Shown in pieces: positions 1 to 11,766 of a stretch of 64,000 bases of DNA. Below the pieces are notes generated by a model that was not told the origin of the DNA, did no database searches, and was given only the letters and a program-made list of their open reading frames with translations. This DNA is from Setaria digitata (Eukaryota; Nematoda; Chromadorea; Rhabditida; Setariidae). Where the stretch lies: NCBI GenBank assembly GCA_003640385.1, contig RCAB01000212.1, positions 1 to 64,000 on the forward strand. Direction: 5' to 3'. Position 1 is the first letter of the stretch. Each line of letters opens with the position of its first letter. The position numbers were made by a program, and so were the translations under genes.

Positions 1-678
1 GATTCAAATCGAGTTCGCTAGAATTTGAGTTACGATACAAAACTTCAAAGCTCATTGGAGTTTGAATTACGGTGCAAGATTGTTCAGAAAGATTTGAAAG
101 TGTGGTTATCCAAATGTGCAGGTAGAAGACATAGATTTGTTGAAGTGGAAGTGGTCACGGATGAAGGTAAACTGGTTATTAATTTACGGCTGTAACTGCA
201 AATTGCAAAGAATATGCGTTCGGTGAAATGCTACCTTTTCTGCTTGATATTTTCCTTATCAATAACCAACAAAAGAATGCGGTTGGCATAGTTCATTTCA
301 GGTAAAGCAAGCATTCTGTTGTATTTGCCATGAATTATTTTTTTCAAACGAATTTATAGTTTTAATTAAGACTTTGGGAAGTTTTGAGATCGGTGATTTG
401 CCTAATATCAGTGAAGAAAGTGCCACTATCATTTCATCTCCAGTCCCGATAGCTATACTACTGATCATTCAGTTCAAGAATGAGTGATCGATTGGAACTA
501 CTTCTTTTTCCGAAGTTTGCCAGGAGTATCCTCAGCTACTCTTCAGAAAACTGTTCCTCTCCTGCTACTGCTCCGGTACTGATGGCATTTTTCCAGTCTT
601 TCATTTGACAAGCCAAGCTCAGCAGTAGAAGAAAAAGAAAGTGCAAGCACTCTCGATTGCAAACAGTGAGTCGAGGTA
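1..678. other. Left-edge region, no assigned gene
   Basis: No confident gene is seen. Bases 390-650 are less AT-rich than the surroundings and hold short open frames on both strands: a 42-codon plus-strand ORF at 480-608 and a 22-codon minus-strand ORF over its right part. No convincing splice sites or family motifs go with them. The segment could be an exon of a gene outside the window, or regulatory sequence beside the tRNA gene. Confidence 0.4.
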
Positions 679-750
679 TGCCTCATGCTAGGATCGAACC
701 AGCGACCTTCTGTTTACGAGACAGACGCTCTGCCACTGAGCTAATGAGGC
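679..750 (-). tRNA. tRNA-Thr (anticodon CGT)
   Basis: On the minus strand the sequence folds as a full cloverleaf without an intron. The acceptor stem is GCCTCAT paired with ATGAGGC. The D arm is GCTC-AGTGGCA-GAGC, the anticodon arm TCTGT-CTCGTAA-ACAGA, and the T arm GCTGG-TTCGATC-CTAGC with one G-T pair. The discriminator base is A at 679. The internal promoter boxes are recognisable: the A-box region begins after the acceptor stem, and the B box is GGTTCGATCC. The anticodon loop CTCGTAA puts CGT at positions 34-36, which reads ACG (Thr). CCA is not encoded, as usual in eukaryotes. Confidence 0.93.
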
Positions 751-2352
751 CACGGGCTTTCTCTCCTGCCTCATTAAAAATTTGTTAGAAGTTTAAATGA
801 AAATTGTAAGGTAGTTGTTGTTATGCAGAAGTAATTTTTTGAACTAGACAGAATCTTTCGTAAGATAAGCTATCACTGATATTTACTTATAATCATGACC
901 TCTATCACTTCTTTTATCACCACATTTGTCACTCGTAGCTGCGACATCATTAACGACAAGACCATTTCTTCTTCCCTTTCATCGATCAAATAAATTATCG
1001 TTTTTTCTCGGGTAGAAGATTAGTTAGTTTAACTTTTCTAAATTTTATCAATGCACGACTGTGATCATCCCAAAGTTTACTGTATTCAGTCATGTATTTC
1101 AGAGCAGAGGACTACGTATCATAGAGGCCAATGAGGAAGTGATTTTTTTTACCAGAGATGTTATTCGACGAGTACAATCATAATTCTTGTTTCTCGTTAG
1201 ACTATTTTGGAAAGAAGAAAAGAAGCAGTCCTCTTAGTGCAGAAAAGCTCTCGGAAAGTTTCATTGAAATGCATGAACTTACACTCGAAACTTACCGTTT
1301 CCTCATTTTCTTGACCTCTTCAATAGCTACATGATCGAGGATAAACTTTCTGATCATTCAAAGAGCAAAATTTTTGTTAAATATCTGCAAGTCTCTTCAC
1401 TATTCAATATCCAATGGTGCAGGATAATGAAATGGCAAAAATTTTGTCCTTGTAAAAGCTTACAATTTAAAGTTTTCAATTTTGAATGTACTATGGATGA
1501 AATTTCATGTTAAACTTTGTGAATTTACTTCATTGAAATTAAATCAGATGCATCTATTTTTGTTTTTTCAATTCTATTAGAAGCAGAGATCAATGACAAT
1601 TTTTCAAAATGCGCATTGTGCAAATATTCTGAATAGATTTAATTAATTATATTCAGATTTTATTATTGAACATATTGAATAGCAGAATTATTTGTATATG
1701 TGATAATGATAATGATAAGACAAGACGGAAACTAACAAGACGATAAGAGAAGCAACTTTTAACTGTGCATTTGCATAGATTAAAAAATATTAATTGAAAA
1801 TATTAATGAAATTATATAGTAATGGCTTTTCCAGATCTGGCTTTCTAACCGTTTGATACTTGATAAATGCATAGTAGCTCCATCGCTCTGCCTTTCTTTC
1901 AGCTCGGAAATAAGACAATATTAATTAGCTTCTTTATGTTGTTAATTACTATTGTGTATTAGGAATTTTCGACAGAATTTCAGAGTACAGTACTAAAGGA
2001 ATTTAAAATGCATGGAGAAGGAGAAATTAAGTAAAATGCTAACAAACAAGGATAGGATTAATTAAACGGTCTATTTCACCCATATAAGATAACTGAAATA
2101 CTGTCCTCCTATAAATATTTATTTTATTACAATCAAACATTCTTCAAAAATTTAATTAATTATTTAAAAAGAGAAAAGATCGCATAAATAAAGATGAATA
2201 TTCAGGAGAAAAGAAAGAAGAGGAGAAGATAAATATCAAAATATGGTAAGAAACTGACGCATCTATTGTTAAAAAATTCATCATGAAATCTCGAGTACTG
2301 ATTGTCTCAATCATGAAATAATCCAGGCCATCGTGGTTCCACTTGTTTAAAT

Positions 2353-2392
<40 letters not shown>

Positions 2393-3136
2393 AAAGGAAA
2401 GGAAATGTTTAAGTTGGCCTGAAAAAAAGAGATGTTTAAATTTAATATGTTCATTTTTTTTACCATTCAAGTTCATTGATTAGAAATTTAATAACATAAT
2501 TATTTTTTCCTGCTGCATAGCATTTTTCTTTTTTTTTTCTTTTCTTTTCTGTAATATTAACATGAAATAAATTGCGCATTGCTTAATTGCTTAATGAGTT
2601 ATTAGTAAACAAAAATTTAAATAAATCTTTGAAGTCTTTTTTTTTCTTTTTTTTATTGGATGAAAAAATTAATCTTTTTCTTTTAGGAAATGGATGGAAA
2701 ATAGATACTCAAAAACAAAATGTAGAATAAACAAGCAAAAAATTGAAAATGTCATAATTTTTACGGGCTCAGCAATGTTATCTGTAGTTTTTTTAAAATA
2801 GATTTTACTTAAATTTCATTCGAAATGTAATACAAAGTATCGAGGTGAAATAGCATGCACCATTAAAATTCTTTTTATTTTGAACGGTTTGAAATTAGCC
2901 TGTTTCAACAAAATACTGCTAAAATTAGAATTTATCGCATTTTTTTTGATCCATTTACAAGTGCAATTTAGGTGAATAAATTAGTATAATACAATTAATA
3001 TATGCAAGAAATTGACTTTAACCTCATTAATTATTTATCCTGAAAAATTTAACTGATGAAAATAATTAATGCTAAGATTGAAAATTTTTAATTTATTAAT
3101 TGAGCAGGAAAACATCCAAACGAAAATTATTTATCT
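751..3136. other. AT-rich intergenic region
   Basis: About 2.4 kb without a supported gene. It carries long A/T homopolymers, including a run of about 32 A at 2358-2390 that creates an artificial poly-Phe frame on the minus strand. The tetraspanin gene ends at its right border. Confidence 0.6.
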
Positions 3137-3142
3137 TTTATT
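3137..3142 (-). promoter_or_regulatory. Candidate polyadenylation signal for the tetraspanin gene
   Basis: AATAAA on the minus strand, about 170 bases after the tetraspanin stop codon. It is the first canonical hexamer I see downstream. The hexamer is common by chance in DNA this AT-rich. Confidence 0.4.
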
Positions 3143-3310
3143 TTATAGTCGTTGTAGAAATGAACAGTCGAAATATAATTTGCAAAATAGTTTTGGAAAA
3201 TCTATTACTTTTTAATTCGATAAATTTTACAAAAAAAAAAATCTCTATTAGCGAATGAAAAATTTGCATACAAAAATTGAAGCGATATTAAGGCAGTAAA
3301 ATTATAAACA

Positions 3311-6127
3311 TTAATAATGTTCTTCTTCACCAATAGCATTGCATAAACAAAATGCCACTGTTATGCCGAATACCTAAAAAAAAAAAAAAAAAAATTTGTA
3401 AATCGAAAAAAACTATTTGAAACTGTTTTTGATATTTTTTTTTCAGTCATTTCGAGAGTAAGCCGTAGTATTCGAGAATGAGGCGTAAATTCTATTAAAT
3501 ACTTTGCTACAAAAGAAGATAGAACAGAATAATTTTCAATTTGGTTAATTATTTCAAAAATATCTTCAATGATTTTAATCTTTAATGAGAAAAATCATAT
3601 GAAGCCAAAATTCCAGAGATTCAGCAAATTCTCAAACATGAACTTTCTCAACGCTTATCATTCCAGTGATGTCATTCAATTTACCTGTATCAGTGCAATA
3701 GTGATTACAGTCCATGCAACAATCTTGAAATGAGTTGATAAGGCCTGCACGGAATCTTTGATTTTTGTATAGCAACCCTAGAATTAAACATTTATGTAAT
3801 TAACACAAATCATTCATCAGACTTTTCTGGTGAAATATAATCGAAAAGATTGCAAATTATAATTTAAAGGTAAGTGACATCACTGACATCGCCATATCTG
3901 GCTATTGTAGGACAGAATTCCATCAATTCGCCATCCTTGTTCGGGGGACAGCAGGCCGGCGGAAAATGATGTCTACGACCAGTCAGCTGATACCAACCAC
4001 TTTCGTTGAAATCACCAATCTTCGAGTCGACGCCACAGCATGATTTCTATAAATCACGGATAGGGAATATTAATTCCCTTAATTATAGGGTAATTAACTA
4101 GTACCAGCGTATCAGCTGATTTCTTCTGCTGAAAAAGTTTTTAGCATAGTCTGATTATCTGAAGCTAAGCTAAAATGACCGGATTAGAAGCAATTAGAGC
4201 AAGATTTAATCATTGATAACAGTATAATTTTTGATTGTCTACTATTGACGACAAAAACTGTCTCTGTATTAATTTATATTGTTATACAGATTTTTTTTGT
4301 CCTCTCGTCTATACAGAAAAAACTTCAGGAATATTCTTTCTTTTAATAAATAAAAGTATAATAAATTATCAAAATAATTATAACTGGAAAGAATGACGAA
4401 AATGATTTTAATATTCAACTAGCAGACTTTTGAACATCATTTTTCTTCTTCGTTTTCCTTCAAATTAGTTAACTTAATAAAACTTACTTCAATCATGATT
4501 TTATCCCATGCAGCCTTCATCAGCACCGTATCATCGGATGTTCTTTTTACTGTATCAGTTCCGTTGTACAATTTCAGCGATGCTTTCAAAATTTGTCGGA
4601 AATCTTGCTCGAACTGTATCACTCATTGAAGAAGAGATGCAGAGAAGATAAAAACTAAACTTAAATCTTTCTGCAAGACTGTTCAGAACATAACTAGACT
4701 AGAATCTTAAACATTAACTTACCATATGACTGTGCATTACTGCATATATCGCTGCTGCTATCTGAGTTGCCAAAATAATCATCAGACATGTTGCATACTG
4801 AAAATGTTAATATCAGACAAGATATGAATAATTCTCGTTACCGTAATTAAGATTATTATCAAAAGTTAATGATTTTTAATGATTGAGCTTTTCTCACAAC
4901 ATATGCTCAACTTGAACATTTTTTTCAGCATTGAAAAACTTCTCTCTTTTCTTCTTCTTTTTCGAATTCTTAATTTTGCGTATCAATTTTTAATCCCAAT
5001 TTGTTCTTCAATAAACTCTTATAAGACAGATGGAGGTTCCAATAGCACAGTTTTCTTCTCTCTTAGTAATGAGGATAATGTACTCTTCGAGCAAATCTTT
5101 CTCTTCTATGTTAAATTACCTCTGTTTACCGAAATGCCCTTGAAAGTTTTCAACTTCCACTCAATGGAATCATAAATTATGATATAGATGATCCCTGTTG
5201 TTCGCTACGAAAAACTCTGGTATAACTTGTTTTTTTTTTTGATTCCATGTAGTAAACAGCAACAGCTGTTTCTTCGCTAATCTATCGTAAAATACAATAT
5301 TAATTAATAAGAAATGTAAAATTAAATAAAATAATAATAACACTAACTAAATAACACTTACGCAACACAGAAGTAAACGCCATTCTTTGGCTGCTCCACA
5401 ACAGCCCAAAAATGATACGACAATAACAATTATGCCACCAATAATTAGCAAAAATCCAATTTGTCGCACTGCTGCTGGCTTGGATGCCTGTAGTTATTAT
5501 AAAATTTATGTGCTTTAAATTTAGCAATAGCTGAAATATTAAATCAAATTTTAGTATTTGTGGTAATAGTGGCTTTTTCTGGGCGGATGAATTTTAGTCA
5601 CATTTAATTCAGTCTAAAATGGTTGATTGTTTAGAAAAATTTTGTCGAAAATAAAATTGATATTTTTGAAAAAATAAGAAAAAAAAAAAAATCTACGATT
5701 AGTGCTTTTTGTGAGCTAATCTATCTCTTATCGTCTTCTTTCATCTTCAACAATCTTAACTTACTACATATACCTATTGTTTGCAATTAGAGCAGTAATG
5801 AAACATACCAGTTCTCGTAATCCATCATCGGTAACTTGAACTTTTTCACTAGCAATTGCCAAGCTATCTACCGCATATCGATCTAGCACTAGCCATGTGC
5901 CAATGCCAACGCATACCAAACCACAGAGCTATAGAGAATTGCAATTTAATTTCAGAAGAAATCACCAGATCTTCTACTATTTCTATATGGAAGATTTTTT
6001 ATTGTTCCGGAAGAGACTGCAGAAGTGGGCAAGAAAATTTAGGACTGAAAAAAGTTACCAGAAAAACTAAATTGAAGACGAAAAGGCAAAATTTAAGACA
6101 TCTCGCACCGCAGCTCAAATTTGCCAT
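3311..6127 (-). CDS. Tetraspanin, 8 exons, 276 aa
   Basis: Four-pass membrane scaffold protein of the tetraspanin family. Exons in coding order: 6127-6059, 5928-5809, 5487-5362, 4797-4723, 4613-4488, 4046-3888, 3777-3685, 3373-3311. All lengths are multiples of three, so every intron is phase 0. The N-terminus MANLSCGARCLKFCLF runs into TM1 (about residues 11-38). TM2 (73-92) ends in the family signature GCCGA. TM3 is at about 100-123 and TM4 at about 242-267, followed by a short tail ending GEEEHY. The large extracellular loop (about 124-240) has the hallmark CCG at 175-177, then PACCP, EFCP and GCYT, giving six cysteines, plus an NGT glycosylation sequon near 147. Length and topology are normal. 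The exon 6 donor (GTCAGT at 3887) is weak; a second in-frame GTC donor lies 12 bases downstream. I cannot assign a specific nematode tsp orthologue. Confidence 0.93.
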
Positions 6128-6188
6128 TCAATCTGACTATGGCGTAGGATTCGCGAATATGCCGGAATTCTGGAATGTATGAGATTTT
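6128..6188 (-). promoter_or_regulatory. Tetraspanin 5' UTR with possible trans-splice acceptor
   Basis: The first exon extends back from the ATG at 6127 to a TTCTTACAG acceptor (CT at 6189-6190 on the plus strand). I find no coding upstream exon, which fits a spliced-leader addition site or a non-coding first exon. Confidence 0.45.
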
Positions 6189-6190
6189 CT

Positions 6191-7080
6191 GTAAGAACGA
6201 TTGCTAACTTTACTATCATTTAACAAATGTCGATCGTAATTTCCTTCAACCCACAATTACAGAATCTGAATTTGATGCATTTAATGATTAATATATGTTT
6301 AAGGTAAAGAATGCTTTAATTAGGAAATCAAACCGATATGCAATGTTTTTTTTTTTACTAATTCTTAGCTGAAATAACTACTTTCTGTAACTCGTCACAT
6401 ACAATAAGTTAGTTCAAAAATTTATTGAGGAATTGAAATTTCGTGACAATAAATTTTATCTTTTCAGTAGAAATTTTCAACTTTCATCAAATTCTATAGT
6501 AGCATCTTTTTTCTTCATTCAGTTTCATAAGAAACGAAAATACCTCTCGTGAACCGGCAATAAAAAGTAAAAGTTACAAATGTTCGACATATAGCCAGTA
6601 TGACTGACTACCTTGAGTAGATTGAAATTCTCTATAATAAAAAAAAAAAAATCATCCTCTTTAAGATGAATTTGATGCTCTGATCCATTTTTTAATTGCA
6701 ATTAAAATCTGATTGAAATTAGGGACCTGATTAATTATGTTTGCTATCTGCGATGTTTAATTATTTGCAATCATTAAAAAAGTGAAAAGTAGATTGATAA
6801 GAGAACTGAATTATAAATGAATAAACAAATTGAAATGCTTATCATTGTTTCGTTTAAAAATATTGCTTATCACATTTCATCACAATCCTAATTATCACAA
6901 TGTTCAATGATACAATTAGCACGGTTATTATCAGTATTTTACAAACATTCACACAAATGTTTCATGATTGATGTATTTGTGAATGGAATGAACCGATCAT
7001 ATGATGATTTTTGCATAGAACCGAAAATAAAAAACCATTTTGGCGAGAGAATAATCAAGAAATCAACAGCTGTTCAACAA

Positions 7081-7113
<33 letters not shown>

Positions 7114-10100
7114 CAGTAGCAGCAGCACAGTAGCAGTAGTAGTAAGTTGCTAATTCTTCAGGAAAACTTAGCGCAGATTGGACGGAACAATCCATCCTCA
7201 ATTCTTGTTCGAAATGGCTGTTTTTCCGTTCATGCAGCTTCAGAAAGAAAGAAAAGAAATGCTTTCCTATTACATAAAAGATTAAATGAAAGCTCATTTC
7301 ACTAAAATCGATCAAATTTGATTTACATTTCAATTTTGTTTTGCAACTTGAACTATAAGTTAGTCTGATAAATTCCAGCAAAGATGAATACACATAAATC
7401 AGTAGATAGCAGATCATGATAATTGTCAGTGTTACTAAGCAAGTAGAGTTAAAAAATATGGGAAAAAAAAAATGAAGAAAATAATGGAAAAATCTAAAAG
7501 TAGAAAATTTAACAGATTACTTATTTAAACGAAAAAAAAAATGTTGTTTTGGAAAAATTTTTTGCAAAATTCTAAAGTTTTATGGAATTTACTCTAACTA
7601 GTATTTCAAACAGATTTAGCCTAATCATTGTTGCAAATAGGAACTACTCGTCAGGAAGATAATGATGATAAGGTTTATCAAATGTGTCCAATACTGGGAA
7701 AGACAGAAGAATGATGATAAATCAAAAGAGGATTTTTCTAACATAAATGCCCACTGATTAAACTTTCAATAGAGTAAAAAATCATCTACAAATCGAGAAT
7801 GGTATTGAACAAACGAATATTTGAAAATGAGATCACTACCATGTCTTAAAGTTATAATTCAAAAAAAAAAAAGAAAATGAAAAATGATTTAATTCAGAAA
7901 GAAAGAAAAATGCCTCAAACTCGCACAACACCAAAATAGACATAATCCATTTTAATAATTTGAAAATATTTGTCGAAAGAATTAACCGATATTTTAACTC
8001 TTTCATTTCTTCAACGATGTAATTCATTGTAATAAAAATTTCTCCATATCTATTACAATTTAATAAGATAATAATTGCAAAGATTAAAATGGAAAGTTAC
8101 AGAATCCGAATTCAAGAAAAAATAGAGGTAGCATAAAATATGCATCTATTCATTCAAGGAGATGATTGGTACTGTACGAGATATTTCTCAATTTCAAAAA
8201 TTTTTTAATTTAAATTAAGAAGTTTTTTTTTTTTTTTAAAAGAAATCATTTATTATGACGTAAGACTATTAATAGCATGAAGCTTTTCATAAAAGAAAGC
8301 AAGTTTGATATTGTTTCAAGTGCAGTAAAACAAAAAAAAAAATTTCGAACAAAACATTTTTAGTTGTGTTAACTGTAAATTAATCTATCCAGAATCTACC
8401 ACTAAATATCCATAAACAAATTATATATATATATATATTTTAATGTGATGAATATCAATCAAAAAAAAAAAGGAAACAATTCATATCATTACTGGTCACT
8501 TGTTATCAATTCATTATCATTTTCAGAGTTTAAAATTAGTTAAGTTAATCTTCTCTTCTCACAGAAAATCCCAAGACTTGCTTATGTTGTAGTTTCAACA
8601 TTATGCAACAATTTATTGCATTAATTTATATTTTAATTAAATTTGTGTGATTGTTCATTCATTTTATTCGGAAATTGAACCATTTTCTCCCAATAATACT
8701 ATTTGTGAAAGGCTTTTAAAATTACTCTCTGAGGGCAAAAACAAAAAGTATTAAAACTTACAAAAAGAACTTTATGTTTATTATCAATCTATCAGCTAGT
8801 AATGAGTCATGTTTGATGAAAAAATTTGTTAAAAAGAAAAGATAGCTTTTCTTTTCATTGCTGTTTAGAAAAAAAAAAAAAAAAAATTTTTTTCTAAAGA
8901 GCATCATGCGACATCAAGTCAAATTTTAAATTGAAATTCTCTATTCGAGTTTTCTAACTCCTACCAAGGTTAGTTTCTTCGCTCCAATGTTTCATTCTAG
9001 AACTCCGAAATCTAGATTCGTTAAAATAGACAAACTAACAGTCCTTCCCATTTCTCTTCTCCATTGGCATCTAGTTTTTGGAACGAATTTGAAAATTTGG
9101 ATGATTGTGAAAGCAATAAATGAAGAATCAAAAAGGTTATTGAATAATTTAGAGAGATATAAAAGGTAAGAAAGTGATGAGAAATACAACTTGTCAAGTA
9201 TTCAGATGAACTTTTTTCTTCGTTTTTTAAGTCTCCAAAATGATCAGTCAATCATATTACATAGGCCATATTTGCTGCAGCAAATAAACATTTTTTAGAT
9301 TAAATTTCTATTGCTATAAAATACATACCAAAAATAAATTGCAAGATGAACAAAGCAAAACGGAATGATTTAGCGGAAAGAATCAGAATGATATTCAGAT
9401 AGACCCAATTATTTCAGTTCATTTATACTTTCCATTAATTCTAGTGCATCCGTGAAGAATCAAGTTCAAGATATATAAATAAGTTCATCGAAGTGTTCCA
9501 ATAGAATTTTGAATCAACAGCTGACAAGATCATCATTCTTCTTCTGTGTTTGAATGCGATAAGAAATTTGATAGCAATTGAAAATTCAATCTAAAGCTAG
9601 AATTGACTGCTGCATTTTACAGGGTGTTAACGTTTACAGCACGTTATGAAAGTTAGAAGATAAATTAGTTGAGTTTATTACTTAGGCACAGAATCAGCTA
9701 GACTAGTATGATAAGCAGCTTTCCTCCTCTTTTAATCACTTTGATTACACTCGGAGCTGATAATTCTCGAGATTCTCAGCTTTACAGTTCTTAGTGTTCT
9801 CATATATTTTCTCATCTATGTTATAGATCTAAATTCTTATTTCCAAATGTCATATATTATACTGTTTGCCTTGAAACATTTTTTCAAAAGCACTCTTCCT
9901 ACTGCGTCTAACTTTTTAATTACTCATTTAAATTTAATTACCCATACTTTTCAAAGTGAGTTTCTTAGTTTTAATTTAGCTAAAACATAAAAGTTAGTTA
10001 GTTATTGCTGTCATGTCCACCTAAATCAGTTGATACTATTCGTATTTTTCTGGTTCGTTTTTTATTTTTGAAAAAAAATTTCCCAGGAAACAAGCAAAAA

Positions 10101-11766
10101 AAAAAAAAAAATCTTGAAAATTTAGGTCATTTATGGCGTATTTTACAACATAGATTCAAAATGAATTATTCCAGACTGAGTAACAATAAATAATTTGAGA
10201 CTGTATGAAAAAGATGCTATTATTACTTTTATTGCTAACTAACTCGACAGATATTTTTGTAAGCCTAAAATGATCTGAGTAGTGACAATGAAAGACCTTC
10301 ATTCTGGATATTTCAAAAGTAAATGCTTTCAATTTGCTGATGATATACATGTACAAATTATTAAATTCATTTTCAAGGAAATTAATTTTAGCATTTTTTC
10401 AAGCAGTGGATGATGATGCCATTTTAATGATGAAATTATAAACGCAATGATTTCGAATGCCACTAAACTAACCATCAATTAATTAGAAACAGTGAAATGT
10501 GCCGCTTCCTGTTGACTGATAAGGAGGTAACTAATAATCAGATGGTTTCATTTTATGCTAATTGACGTACGTACATAGTTCGTTCGTTCGTTTACTCGAG
10601 AGTAATTTGAGAAGTTTTATGTTTCATGTTGAGCACTTCACGTTGATGCAATGACAACTGTGACATTATACTTGGAATTTTTAATGCAATGAATGAGTGA
10701 GAGAGAAAACAAACTTACATTAAAAAACCGCGTTAAATTGAGAAAAACCATAGGAAGGAAGAACGAAGTTGTTCTTGCACAGAAATGTGACGACATTAGC
10801 TGACAAGATATATTTTTTCTCTTTTTTTTTTTTTTTTTTTTCTTGAACCAAAGAAAAAGAGAAGGGAGGAGAAGAAATTGAAAAATATGAAGGATGATGA
10901 TAAGCGAAATGGATCCATCCACAACTAACAAATGAGATAACTATGAAATATGAGAAAAAAGTAAGAAAAAAAAAGTAAAAAGTAAAAAATTGAGCTTTGT
11001 CGACGTCACATTTTGTAAAAAAAGAGAAAAAAAAAAAAAAAATTGTCCGAATTACAATACAATATGGTAGCGTGATAAGACTGGCTGATGCAAAAGTTCA
11101 AATAAATTATGATGTCACGAATCCCAAAATGTACTCAGTTCTTTCAATCAGAACCATTTTAGTAGTAGTATTGATATGAAACATTCAGCAGTCTAAATTT
11201 GTCATCAAAAACATAGAACAAAGTAAGAGTATTATTATTTTATAAATATTTGAATGAATGATGATCAAAAATTTGAAGAACGTCTAATGCACCGAAAAGA
11301 GCCAACAGAAAACAAACATTTCTTGGCTTTAATGACACAATATGACATTATTCGAGAAGTTGCATAATCTATTGCTGTTTGAAGGGAGAAAAAAGAAAAA
11401 ACAAATTTTAAAAACATATCAACCAGCAAATATCACAAAGTTCTTTTCCAGTTAGAAAAACAGACTCCATTCATGTGCAACCGATTTCCCTCCGAAACAT
11501 TCTGAAGTAGAATTTCAGTGATCCAGTGGAAATGAAAAAGTTAAAGCAAACATTTCGTCCGGAAATTTAAATTATTTCAGACTAAGAATGATTACGGCAT
11601 CGTCCATTTCTCGAGGATGTAAACTTTTACTGGAAGAGGTCGACGGTCTAGTCATTTCGTTCTCGCTTTCAAAACTGAAAGGAAACAGTTGCAGAGATGC
11701 ACAATACACTACTGACAAACACTAATGAAGAGGGATTGATTAAGAGATGAAGGCATTCTAGGATGC
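6191..11766. other. Intergenic region between tetraspanin and filamin 3' end
   Basis: About 5.6 kb, very AT-rich, with no supported gene. It contains a CAG repeat (7081-7146), an (AT)n tract near 8422-8438, short CGTACGTAC and GTTCGTTCGTTCG tandems near 10567-10590, and the filamin 3' flank. One plus-strand open stretch (8987-9167) ends at a good AG|GTAAGA donor, but I could not link it to further exons. Confidence 0.5.
7081..7146 (+). repeat. CAG/CTG trinucleotide repeat
   Basis: About nine perfect CAG units are followed by interrupted CAG/TAG/CAC units. The plus strand reads poly-Gln, Ala or Ser by frame, and the minus strand poly-Ala or Leu. The poly-Gln frame begins at an ATG at 6907 but meets TAG right after the pure repeat, so coding use is doubtful. 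Confidence 0.85.

Noticed and set aside
2156..2476. 106-codon minus-strand ORF with poly-Phe
   Set aside because: Produced by a long poly-A run and has no coding features.
7055..7417. 120-codon minus-strand ORF with poly-Ala
   Set aside because: Its end is the CAG repeat read antisense. The rest is AT-rich sequence without motifs.
10681..10775. Candidate tetraspanin first exon (MVFLNLTRFFN before a GTAAGT donor)
   Set aside because: A far better first exon was found at 6059-6127, with the typical CLKFCLFVFN lead into TM1.
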